This document shows, in pieces, positions 14,738-21,775 of a stretch of DNA of 29,794 bases. Source of the DNA: JBIOWF01 sp044868295. GTDB lineage: Bacteria; Actinomycetota; Actinomycetes; Streptosporangiales; Streptosporangiaceae. Location of the stretch: positions 1 to 29,794 of the forward strand of contig JBIOWF010000066.1 of assembly GCA_044868295.1 (NCBI GenBank), given 5' to 3'. Both the position numbers and the translations under genes were made by a program. The stretch's first letter is position 1, and each line of letters begins with the position of its first letter. Below the pieces are notes generated by a model. That model was not told the DNA's origin and ran no database searches. It worked only from the letters and a program-made list of their open reading frames with translations.

Positions 14738-16161
14738 AGGGCTTGATCGAGAACCGCTTCGGGCTCTTCGCCCTGATGCTGATCGCCGTCGGCGCACTGT
14801 ACGGCGTGGCCGTCGTCACCCGCCCGGGACCGGTGGCGCCCAAGCCACCGCAGGCCGTACGGGCGGCTGTGGAGTCCGTTTCGGCCGTCTGCCCCGACCC
14901 CGGTGGCAGCCGGTTGAGCACGGTCACACCGCCCGGAGGTCAGGGCTCCGGTGTCGCCACCGTCACCGAAGGGGCGGAGGAGCCGCTGGTCAAGCTGGAA
15001 CAGCCCGGCACCCTGTCCCAGCGGGAGGTCTCGGCACGCAGCGGGCCACTCACCGTCGCGGGGACGGGCTCGATGGCGGCGGGCCTTGAGGCGGCGCAGA
15101 CCACCAGGAAGACGTCCGGGGCAGAGCGCGGCCTGGCGGGCGTGCGCTGCGTCGAGCCGGGTGCGAACGCCTGGTTCGTCGGCCCCGGACCCGCCGCCGC
15201 CGACGTCACCCTCTACCTCGCCAACACCGATGTGGCGACCGCCGACGTCGGGATCATGATTTACGCCGGAGAGGGTCCGGTGCTCAGCGACCGCGGGAAC
15301 GGTGTGATCCTCAAGCCGGGCGAGCACCGCGCGGTGAAACTACGTGACCTGGCGCCCTCACCTCTCGTCATGGCCCTGGAGGTCAGCACGGGCAGCGGGC
15401 GGGTCGCCGCGGCGGTCAAGGCCGAGCTCGGCACGGGCAAGGGCACGGACTGGCTGCCCATCGCCGCCGAGCCCGCCACCCGCGTGGTCGTGCCCGGCAT
15501 TCCGAGCGCCGCGGGCCTGCGCGAGCTGTACGTCACCGCCCCCGGCGAGGACGACACCGTCGTCCACGTGCAGGCCGTGCGCAAGGACGGCGCGTACGCG
15601 CTGGAGAACAGGGAGTCGATCGACGTCCCGGCGGGGTCGACGACCACCATGGACCTGTCCACCGGCCTCAGCGGGCAGCCCGCCGCCCTCGTGCTCACGT
15701 CCGACGTGCCCATCGTCGCCGGGATGAAGATCACCGGAACCGGCACTATGCAGGACGTCGCGTTCACGGCGGGCGCGCCGCCGATCGACCTCGGCAGCGT
15801 CGTCGCCGATGACCGGGCGGGCAAGAAGCAGGGGTCCCGCCTGGTGCTGTCGGCCCCCGTCTCGGCCGCCACGGTCAAGGTGCAGGTGCTGCCGAAGAAG
15901 GGCGCCGCACCCGAGCCCATGGTCGTGCGCCTGCCCGCGGCCCGCAGCAGGGAGATCAAGCTGAGCCCTCCGGCGGGCGGCGAGGCCGGGTTCAGCGTCG
16001 TCATCACACCGGAACCGGGTTCGGGGCCCGTCTACGGCGGGCGCGTGCTGGACGAGCGCACCGACCAGGGGCTGCTGATCACCGTCCAGCCGCTGGCGCT
16101 TGCCAGAACGTGGGCGATGGTGCCCCCCACGATCGACTCGCCGGGCGTCGTCCTTCCCTAG
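14734..16161 (+). CDS. DUF5719 family membrane-anchored extracytoplasmic protein
   Basis: 475 aa, starting at a GTG (14734) that overlaps the stop of the GT2 gene (GTGA), a typical translational coupling. Residues about 8-28 form an uncleaved TM anchor (FGLFALMLIAVGALYGVAVV). The remainder is beta-rich with repeated immunoglobulin-like segments (DVTLYLANTD, LYVTAPGEDDTVVHVQAV, VPAGSTTTMDLS) and should lie outside the membrane. DUF5719 proteins are, as I recall, always next to the GT2 gene in actinobacteria, so the two may form one envelope glycosylation unit; this is inferred from coupling. No catalytic motif is visible. It converges on the zincin-like gene, with a repeat and a hairpin in between. 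Confidence 0.85.
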   Translation: MKGLIENRFGLFALMLIAVGALYGVAVVTRPGPVAPKPPQAVRAAVESVSAVCPDPGGSRLSTVTPPGGQGSGVATVTEGAEEPLVKLEQPGTLSQREVSARSGPLTVAGTGSMAAGLEAAQTTRKTSGAERGLAGVRCVEPGANAWFVGPGPAAADVTLYLANTDVATADVGIMIYAGEGPVLSDRGNGVILKPGEHRAVKLRDLAPSPLVMALEVSTGSGRVAAAVKAELGTGKGTDWLPIAAEPATRVVVPGIPSAAGLRELYVTAPGEDDTVVHVQAVRKDGAYALENRESIDVPAGSTTTMDLSTGLSGQPAALVLTSDVPIVAGMKITGTGTMQDVAFTAGAPPIDLGSVVADDRAGKKQGSRLVLSAPVSAATVKVQVLPKKGAAPEPMVVRLPAARSREIKLSPPAGGEAGFSVVITPEPGSGPVYGGRVLDERTDQGLLITVQPLALARTWAMVPPTIDSPGVVLP

Positions 16162-16227
16162 GGAGACGATCAGGAACTCCCACTGGGCGCCACAGCTATG
16201 GAGTGTTGTGTGAATGCCGCCCGTCGC

Positions 16228-16273
16228 GCAGTAGGGCTTGATCTATAGAAGCAGCAGGGCTTGATCTATAGAA
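16228..16273. repeat. 23-bp tandem direct repeat
   Basis: Units 16228-16250 and 16251-16273 read GCAG-(T/C)-AGGGCTTGATCTA followed by TAGAA, with one difference. They contain the AT-rich CTATAG palindrome and are non-coding, just before the hairpin at 16274. Origin by slippage is likely. Confidence 0.85.
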
Positions 16274-16302
16274 CACGACCCGGTGCCCGTCCTCGGGTCG
16301 TG
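16274..16302. terminator. Bidirectional hairpin between DUF5719 and the zincin-like gene
   Basis: CACGACCCG (16274-16282) pairs perfectly with CGGGTCGTG (16294-16302) around an 11-nt loop. It lies between converging stops (16161 and 16344). Confidence 0.55.
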
Positions 16303-16343
16303 ATGAGCCTGGTCGTGCCTTCGGGCGGTCGGGTCGACAGCCG

Positions 16344-16799
16344 CTAATGGCGATCGTCGTAGCCGGGGTCGATCGTCTCGGGGGCGAGGCCGAGCAGGCT
16401 CGCGATCTGCTCCACGACGACGTCGAAGACGAGCGCGCCCAGCTGCTCGCGATCACGGGCTCTGGCTTCGAGGGGCCGCCGGTAGATCACCACCGCCGCC
16501 GGGTCGCCGCCGGTCGCGTTCTCCGCGCGCCCGAAGGGGATGGGATCGGAGTCCAGCCTGGCCGGGCCGTCGATCAGCTCGCGTGCCGGAGGCACCTCCT
16601 CCACGGCGAACTCCACCGTGGCGAGCTGCTTGCCCCAGGTGGGTTTCAGCCGGTCGACCGCGTCGAGGACCAGGTCGTCGAAACGCTCACCACGGGACCT
16701 GGCGATCGGCACGTGTGACGGCGCGAGCGGGCCGCGCAACCCGCGACCATGCCTGTCGCGCCGCCGTACGCGCCGCTTCGGATCAGGCCGCTCAGCCAC
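16344..16799 (-). CDS. Zincin-fold (PF06262, Rv3259-type) protein with degenerate HExxH
   Basis: 151 aa from the GTG at 16799, preceded by AAGGAGG 4 nt upstream; a TTG at 16853 would add 18 residues. The N-terminus RRRDRHGRGLRGPL and the body (SRGERFDDLVLDAVD; TVEFAVEEVPP; VVIYRRPLEARA) match my memory of mycobacterial Rv3259 and its relatives, which are annotated as metallopeptidase family proteins. Where canonical members have VVHEIAHHFG this protein reads VVVEQIASLLG, so both zinc-binding histidines are missing while the Glu remains. It is therefore unlikely to be a metallopeptidase. It is transcribed away from the DUF3499 gene and sits in the conserved whiB-manB block. Its role is unknown. 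Confidence 0.8.
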   Translation of the reverse strand: MAERPDPKRRVRRRDRHGRGLRGPLAPSHVPIARSRGERFDDLVLDAVDRLKPTWGKQLATVEFAVEEVPPARELIDGPARLDSDPIPFGRAENATGGDPAAVVIYRRPLEARARDREQLGALVFDVVVEQIASLLGLAPETIDPGYDDRH

Positions 16800-16998
16800 C
16801 CGACCTCCTTCACTCCGCCCCCGCCAGAACGCTCGCAAACGCTCACCCACCAAGCCAGCTTAGAGCGCGGTGCGGAGGTATGGTGAACGTCCGGTTCCGG
16901 AGGGGGCGGTCATCGGGCCGACACGGGGATGGTGTCCGAATTGTGGCGACACGCTCGTTAAGAGCTCCGGGGTGGTGGCAATGTGAACGCGGAGGGGA

Positions 16999-17004
16999 TA
17001 CGGT
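16999..17004 (+). promoter_or_regulatory. Candidate -10 of a leaderless DUF3499 transcript
   Basis: TACGGT lies exactly 7 nt before the GTG at 17012. A GGAGGGG at 16991-16997 is too far from the GTG (about 14 nt) to be a normal ribosome-binding site, which favours leaderless expression. Confidence 0.45.
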
Positions 17005-17011
17005 CACCTCC

Positions 17012-17380
17012 GTGAGCCCCGTCCGCAGCTGTTCCCGTACCGCCTGCAGGCAGCCTGCCGTCTTCACACTCACGTATGTCTACGCCGACTCGACCGCCGT
17101 CCTCGGCCCGCTGGCGACGTACGTCGAGCCGCACTGCTATGACCTGTGCGCGGAGCACGCGGAACGGCTCACCGCACCGCGTGGCTGGGAGGTCGTGCGG
17201 CTTCCTTCGGAGCCGGGATCGCCGAGCGGGGACGATCTGGAGGCGCTCGCCAACGCGGTCCGGGAGGCGGCCCGCCCGGCGCCCGCCGCGGGCGAACCCA
17301 TCGGCCAGGCCGTCGAGGTCGGCCGCCGGGGCCATCTGCGCGTGCTGAAATCGGCCCAGCCCAACCGCGAAAGGTCATGA
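17012..17380 (+). CDS. DUF3499 family protein (Rv3258c-type)
   Basis: 122 aa from the GTG at 17012. The start SPVRSCSRTACRQPAVFTLTY and the block YADSTAVLGPLATYVEPHCYDLCAEHAERLTAPRGWEVVRL are characteristic of the DUF3499 family as I recall it. Two C-x3-C pairs (C7/C11 and a pair in PHCYDLCAEH near residues 42-46), with nearby His, suggest a small zinc-binding site. The C-terminal 40 residues are acidic and Ala/Pro-rich and probably flexible. The function is not known. The gene precedes manB by 85 nt and is conserved in that position in actinobacteria. It diverges from the zincin-like gene across a 212-nt region that must hold both promoters. Confidence 0.88.
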   Translation: MSPVRSCSRTACRQPAVFTLTYVYADSTAVLGPLATYVEPHCYDLCAEHAERLTAPRGWEVVRLPSEPGSPSGDDLEALANAVREAARPAPAAGEPIGQAVEVGRRGHLRVLKSAQPNRERS

Positions 17381-17465
17381 CACGCACAGTGTTGGATCAA
17401 ATGCGGTGCGGCATCCGATCCCGATAGGCTCAAGTCTGACGACTTACGACTATTAGGGGCTGCAC

Positions 17466-18824
17466 GTGGGGGACCTCCCGAAGATTTTCAAGGCGTACGA
17501 CGTTCGTGGCGTCGTGCCGGCCGAGTTCGACGAGGAGATCGCGAAGGCCGTCGGAGCGGCCTTCGTCGACGTCACCGGCGCCGAGTCGGTGGTGGTCGCA
17601 CATGACATGCGCGCATCGTCCGGGCCGCTGGCAGCCGCCTTCGCGAGCGGCGCCACCTCGCATGGGGCTGACGTGGTGAACGCCGGGCTCGCCTCCACGG
17701 ACCTTCTTTACTACGCCAGCGGCAGCCTGGGCCTGCCCGGCGTCATGTTCACCGCCAGCCACAACCCGGCCCAGTACAACGGTATGAAGATGTGCCGGGC
17801 GGGCGCGGTGCCGATCGGCACCGGGACGGGTCTGGCCGAGATCCGCGACCGTGCCGCCGAGATCCTCGGGCCGGGTCCCCACGGCTCCGCCGGGCGGCAA
17901 GGCGTCGTCACCGAGAGGAATCTGCTTGAGGGCTATGCCGGCCATCTGAGGAAGCTGGTCGACCTGTCCGGCATCCGGCCGCTCAAGGTGGTGGTGGACG
18001 CGGGCAACGGCATGGGCGGCTACACGGTCCCCGAGGTGTTCGAGGGGCTGCCGATCGAGCTCACCGCGCTCTACTTCGAGCTCGACGGGAGCTTCCCCAA
18101 CCACGAGGCGAACCCGATCGAGCCGGAGAACCTGGTCGACCTGCAGAAGGCCGTGGTGGAGCAGGGCGCCGACATCGGCATCGCCTTCGACGGGGACGCC
18201 GACCGGTGCTGGGTGATCGACGAGCGAGGCGAGTCGGTCTCCCCTTCCACGATCACCGCGCTGGTGGCCACGCGGGAGCTGGCCAAGCACCCGGGTGCCC
18301 TGATCATCCACAACCTGATCACTTCCAAGGGCGTCCCGGAGATCGTGGGCGAGCACGGCGGCGTCCCGGTCCGCACCCGTGTCGGCCACTCCTTCATCAA
18401 GGCCGAGATGGCGCGCACCGGCGCCGTCTTCGGCGGCGAGCACTCGGCGCACTACTACTTCCGCGACTTCTGGTGCGCCGACTCCGGCATGCTGGCCGCA
18501 CTGCACGTGCTCGCGGCGCTCGGGGAACAGGACCGGCCGCTGTCGGACGTCCTGGCGCGGTTCTCGCGCTACGCCTCCTCCGGTGAGATCAACAGCGCCG
18601 TGAACGACCAGGTGGCGGCGCTCGGCACGGTGCGCGCGGCATTCGCCGGCCGTGAGGGTGTTACCTTCGATGAGCTGGACGGCCTGACTGTGAGCGGTGC
18701 CGACTGGTGGTTCAATCTGCGTCCGTCCAACACCGAGCCGTTGCTCCGGTTGAACGCGGAGGCGGCCGACGAGCACATGATGGCGGCCGTGCGTGACGAA
18801 GTGCTCGCCGTCGTAAGGAGCTGA
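17466..18824 (+). CDS. manB: Phosphomannomutase / phosphoglucomutase
   Basis: 452 aa, GTG at 17466 with AGGGG 6 nt upstream. An alpha-D-phosphohexomutase interconverts mannose-6-P and mannose-1-P (often also glucose phosphates), feeding GDP-mannose for glycans. Motifs: KAYDVRG near the N-terminus, phospho-serine loop TASHNP with S98, the metal loop DGDADR (242-247), the sugar-specificity loop GGEHSAHYYFRD, and the phosphate-binding loop RPSNTEP (419-425). All four domains are complete and the length is normal. It corresponds to mycobacterial pmmA (Rv3257c). The next gene (Trm112-like) begins 5 nt after its stop, with its ribosome-binding site inside the manB 3' end, so it heads an operon manB - zinc ribbon - SIS isomerase - CDF. 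Confidence 0.95.
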   Translation: MGDLPKIFKAYDVRGVVPAEFDEEIAKAVGAAFVDVTGAESVVVAHDMRASSGPLAAAFASGATSHGADVVNAGLASTDLLYYASGSLGLPGVMFTASHNPAQYNGMKMCRAGAVPIGTGTGLAEIRDRAAEILGPGPHGSAGRQGVVTERNLLEGYAGHLRKLVDLSGIRPLKVVVDAGNGMGGYTVPEVFEGLPIELTALYFELDGSFPNHEANPIEPENLVDLQKAVVEQGADIGIAFDGDADRCWVIDERGESVSPSTITALVATRELAKHPGALIIHNLITSKGVPEIVGEHGGVPVRTRVGHSFIKAEMARTGAVFGGEHSAHYYFRDFWCADSGMLAALHVLAALGEQDRPLSDVLARFSRYASSGEINSAVNDQVAALGTVRAAFAGREGVTFDELDGLTVSGADWWFNLRPSNTEPLLRLNAEAADEHMMAAVRDEVLAVVRS

Positions 18825-18828
18825 CGAT

Positions 18829-19002
18829 TTGAAGATCGACGACTGGCTGCTGGAGATCCTCGCCTGCCCGGCGTGCAAATCTCCGCTTCGCGCATCCGCC
18901 GATGCCGACGAGCTGGCGTGCACGTCGGAGGCCTGCGGGCTGGTCTATCCGGTTCGGGATGACATTCCGGTGCTTCTCGTTGACGAGGCGCGCAAGGCAT
19001 GA
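18829..19002 (+). CDS. Trm112-like small zinc-ribbon protein (57 aa)
   Basis: 57 aa starting at TTG 18829, with AAGGAG 8 nt upstream inside the manB end. It starts with KIDDWLLEILACPACKSPL and ends with YPVRDDIPVLLVDEARKA. Cysteines C13-x2-C16 and C31-x4-C36 form a zinc ribbon, and the ending YPVRDDIPVLL is the hallmark of the Trm112/YcaR family (PF03966). Trm112 proteins activate methyltransferases in eukaryotes and archaea; the bacterial role is unclear. Its stop overlaps the start of the SIS isomerase (ATGA), so the two are translationally coupled. The gene is easy to miss because of its size and TTG start. Confidence 0.88.
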   Translation: MKIDDWLLEILACPACKSPLRASADADELACTSEACGLVYPVRDDIPVLLVDEARKA

Positions 19003-20147
19003 GCCCGGCCGGCGGTGTGCCCGACATGCGCTTCGACCCCGACAGGCTGGATGACCAGGCGCATCTCTCCGACGGAGATCCGTCCGGGATGCTGCGGGCC
19101 GTCGCCTCCTCGGCCGCGCAGGTGCGGACCGCCTACCGGGCGGCCGTCGAGGCCGGTGTGGCCCGGCTTGCCGAGCATGGCCGGCCGAGGGCGATCGTCG
19201 TGGTGGGGACGGGCGGGGCGGGCATCGCGGGCGAGGTGCTCGACGTCGTCTGCGGGCCGGGCGCCCCGCTGCCGATCGTGACCATCCGCGGCTACCGCCT
19301 CCCCGGTTGGGTCGGGGCCGCGGACCTGGTGATGGCCGTTTCCCGTTCGGGCCGCAACGAGGAGACCGTCGCCGTGGCGGCGGAAGCCGTACGTCGTGGG
19401 TGCCCGTTCCTGGCGGTCGGCGCGGCCGACTCGCCGCTCCAGGCATTGGCGTCGCAGGCCGGCGCGCCGTTCGTGCCGGTCTTCGCGCCGGAGGGGCAGC
19501 CGAGGACCACGCTGTGGGAGCTGGCGGTCCCGCTGGTCGTCGCCGCCTCCGCGTTCGATCTGGCCGAGGCCGACGCGGACGTGTTCGAGACGGTGGCCAC
19601 CCGGCTGGAGGACATCGCGCACCGATGCCGCCCCTCCAGTGAGTCGTTCATCAACCCGGGCAAGACGCTCGCGCTGGAGGTCGCCGACAGCATCCCGATG
19701 ATCTGGGGGTCGTCGCCTCTTGCCAAGACGGCGGCGTATCGGCTGGCCTGCCAGCTCAACCAGAACGCGAAATATCCGGCCATCTGGGGAGGGATTCCCG
19801 AGACCAACCACAACCAGGTGGCCGCCTTCGACGGGCCGCTCGCGAGGCGCGACATCTTCGCCGACGACGACTTGGGCGATGGTCCGCCGGTGCGGCTCCG
19901 GTTGATCGTGCTCCGCGACGTGGAGGAGCACCCCCTGGCCGCCAAGCGGCGGCAGGCCTCCGTGCGGCTCGCCGAGGACCGGGGCGTCGCGGTCACGGAG
20001 ATCGTGGCCGAGGGGGTCCACCCGCTGGAGCGGCTGGCCGCGCTGGTCGGCCTGGGTGACTACGCCAGTGTCTATCTGGCGCTCGGCTATGGCATAGATC
20101 CCACCCCCGTGTCAGCGATCACGGAACTGAAGGCCAGAATTTCCTAA
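18999..20147 (+). CDS. SIS-domain phosphosugar isomerase (bifunctional phosphoglucose/phosphomannose isomerase type)
   Basis: 382 aa, ATG 18999 overlapping the Trm112-like stop. Two SIS domains: the first, about residues 55-175, has IVVVGTGGAGIAGEVL, then a phosphosugar-binding SRSGRNEETV loop and GAADSPLQALA; the second, about 215-382, has IPMIWGSSPLAKTAAYRLACQLNQNAKYPAIWGGIPETNHNQV. The WGGIPETNHN stretch with its Glu and His is the catalytic signature of the archaeal-type PGI/PMI family. It interconverts fructose-6-P with glucose-6-P or mannose-6-P, the step before ManB. It corresponds to mycobacterial Rv3256c. The C-terminal Pfam-type region (VSAITELKARI) is complete. CDF follows after 35 nt. 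Confidence 0.9.
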   Translation: MSPAGGVPDMRFDPDRLDDQAHLSDGDPSGMLRAVASSAAQVRTAYRAAVEAGVARLAEHGRPRAIVVVGTGGAGIAGEVLDVVCGPGAPLPIVTIRGYRLPGWVGAADLVMAVSRSGRNEETVAVAAEAVRRGCPFLAVGAADSPLQALASQAGAPFVPVFAPEGQPRTTLWELAVPLVVAASAFDLAEADADVFETVATRLEDIAHRCRPSSESFINPGKTLALEVADSIPMIWGSSPLAKTAAYRLACQLNQNAKYPAIWGGIPETNHNQVAAFDGPLARRDIFADDDLGDGPPVRLRLIVLRDVEEHPLAAKRRQASVRLAEDRGVAVTEIVAEGVHPLERLAALVGLGDYASVYLALGYGIDPTPVSAITELKARIS

Positions 20148-20182
20148 TAGGATCGCAACGGCCGATTTATGAGGAGTTTTGT

Positions 20183-21109
20183 GTGAGCGCGGGTGGCGGT
20201 ACCAAGGCGATCATCGCGGCGTTGGCCGCCAACCTGGCCATCGCGGTGTCAAAGTTCGTGGCGTTCGTCTTCACGGGTTCGTCCTCAATGCTGGCCGAGT
20301 CCGTCCACTCGGTGGCCGACTCCGGAAACCAGGCGCTGCTGCTGCTCGGCGGCAAGCGGGCGGAGCGGTCGAGCACGCGTGCGCACCCCTTCGGATACGG
20401 CCGGGAGCGGTACTTCTACGCCTTCGTCGTCGCGGTCGTGCTGTTCACCATCGGCGCCGCCTTCTCGCTCTACGAGGGCTGGCACAAGATCTCCGACCCG
20501 CATCCGGTGGAGTCGCCCCAGTGGGCCTTCGGCGTGCTGATCTTCGCCATCATCGCCGAGTCGTTCTCGTTCCGGACGGCCATCGCCGAGTCGCGGCAGA
20601 TCAAGGGCGACCACTCCTGGGTGTCGTTCGTCCGCCGGGCGAAGGCTCCTGAGCTGCCCGTCGTCCTGCTGGAGGATCTGGGCGCGCTGCTCGGCCTCGT
20701 CTTCGCCCTGTTCGGCGTCACGATGGCCGTGGTCACCGGCGACGGGATCTGGGACGGCATCGGCACCGTCATGATCGGCGTGCTGCTGGCCGTCATCGCG
20801 GTCATCTTGGCCATGGAGACGAAGTCGCTGCTGATCGGCGAGAGCGCGACTCCCGAGGTGGAGGACCAGATCTGCGCGGCGCTCGAAGGGACTCCCGAGG
20901 TCACCAAGGTCATTCACCTGCGCACGCTGCATCTCGGCCCGGAGGAGCTCCTGGTGGCCGCGAAGATCGCGGTCGACCACGACGACACGGCCGCCGAGGT
21001 CGCCCGCGGGATCGACGAGGCCGAGCAGCGGATCCGGTCGGCGGTGCCGATGGCCCGCGTGATCTACCTCGAACCCGATCTTTACCGCAGCGGGTCCAAC
21101 GGCTCCTGA
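20183..21109 (+). CDS. Cation diffusion facilitator (CDF) metal transporter
   Basis: 308 aa, GTG 20183 with AGGAG 6 nt upstream. CDF proteins export divalent metals such as zinc in exchange for protons across the plasma membrane. TM1 is near 8-30 (AIIAALAANLAIAVSKFVAF), and TM2 carries the metal-site motif HSVADSGN (H-x3-D). After HPFGYGRERYFYAFV come TM3-TM6, including LLEDLGALLGLVFALFGV and WDGIGTVMIGVLLAVIAVILA. Residues about 215-308 form the cytoplasmic beta-alpha domain (EVEDQICAALEGTPEVTKVIHLRTLHLGPEELLVAAKI). It is last in the manB operon by spacing. Metal specificity cannot be read from sequence alone; H-x3-D suggests zinc. Confidence 0.92.
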   Translation: MSAGGGTKAIIAALAANLAIAVSKFVAFVFTGSSSMLAESVHSVADSGNQALLLLGGKRAERSSTRAHPFGYGRERYFYAFVVAVVLFTIGAAFSLYEGWHKISDPHPVESPQWAFGVLIFAIIAESFSFRTAIAESRQIKGDHSWVSFVRRAKAPELPVVLLEDLGALLGLVFALFGVTMAVVTGDGIWDGIGTVMIGVLLAVIAVILAMETKSLLIGESATPEVEDQICAALEGTPEVTKVIHLRTLHLGPEELLVAAKIAVDHDDTAAEVARGIDEAEQRIRSAVPMARVIYLEPDLYRSGSNGS

Positions 21110-21124
21110 CCTTTCTCCCCAGCG

Positions 21125-21180
21125 GGACATCCGGGTCGGGCCGGCCTGCTCCTGCCCGGTCGGCAGAGCCGGACATCCGG
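21125..21180. repeat. Two copies of a 10-bp direct repeat
   Basis: GGACATCCGG occurs at 21125-21134 and 21171-21180, flanking a GC-rich stretch that can form only weak hairpins. It is between converging CDF and merR genes; it may aid termination. Confidence 0.35.
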
Positions 21181-21226
21181 AATCATGCCTCGGCGCGTGG
21201 CCGCCCGGCCTGTCGGAGGCTCGGCG

Positions 21227-21559
21227 TCACGGTCGGCGGAGGAGCCGCAAGGCCTTCTCCTTCTCGAAGTCCAGGGCGCGGCGCGGCGCCTGGATGCGGC
21301 CGATCTTCACGCCCAGGTCCCGTACGGCCTGGGCGACCGCGGGCTCGGACAGCGTGCGCAGGGCGAAGGCGAGCTCGGCGGGGGAGACGTCGAAGCGGCG
21401 CTCCAGCTCCATGGCCTGGCTGACGGCGGCCAGCTCCTCCGGCCCGAACCTGCGATGGGAGCCGTGGTCCCGGACCGGTGGCATGAGCCCGAGGGCCTCG
21501 CGGTAGCGCAGCATCCGGGGTGACATGCCGAGCCGCCTGGCCGCCTCGGTGATCCGCAT
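21227..21559 (-). CDS. MerR-family transcriptional regulator
   Basis: 110 aa from the ATG at 21559, with GGAGGAG about 5 nt upstream; upstream extension to 21646 lacks such a site. The N-terminal winged helix-turn-helix is clear: MRITEAARRLGMSPRMLRYREALGLMPP, then HRRFGPEELAAVSQAMELERRF. The C-terminal part is short (KIGRIQAPRRALDFEKEKALRLL) with no metal-binding cysteines or drug-binding domain, so the signal is unknown. It is convergent with the CDF gene and divergent from ahcY across 216 nt, so it could regulate ahcY, itself or the CDF operon; no MerR-type dyad was found in the spacer by eye. Confidence 0.9.
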   Translation of the reverse strand: MRITEAARRLGMSPRMLRYREALGLMPPVRDHGSHRRFGPEELAAVSQAMELERRFDVSPAELAFALRTLSEPAVAQAVRDLGVKIGRIQAPRRALDFEKEKALRLLRRP

Positions 21560-21736
21560 CGACTCCTCCTCCCAGCCGCCCGATCTGCCCCGCCCGGAAT
21601 CCCTGAAGCGCCCGGCTGGCCTATTTCCGTCCACGTTAGGACACACAGAGCCACTCCAGCACCCGCTGCGGAGGGATTCTTACATTCTTTCGTCAGGTTC
21701 CGCCGTCCCAGTGTGCGCCGGGCCGAACGCGCCGCC

Positions 21737-21742
21737 TAAAAT
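21737..21742 (+). promoter_or_regulatory. Candidate -10 of ahcY
   Basis: TAAAAT is the best -10-like hexamer in the merR-ahcY spacer, about 34 nt before the ahcY ATG. The -35 is poor. No SAH riboswitch consensus was recognised in the leader. Confidence 0.35.
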
Positions 21743-21775
21743 CGCAGGCGACCGATACCGGAGGGACACACAGAC

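Noticed and set aside
13514..14797. 427-codon antisense frame across the GT2 gene
   Set aside because: Arg/Gly/Asp/Gln-rich shadow sequence without domains.
21640..21775. SAH riboswitch in the ahcY leader
   Set aside because: I could not find the conserved core or pseudoknot elements in the short leader; not supported.
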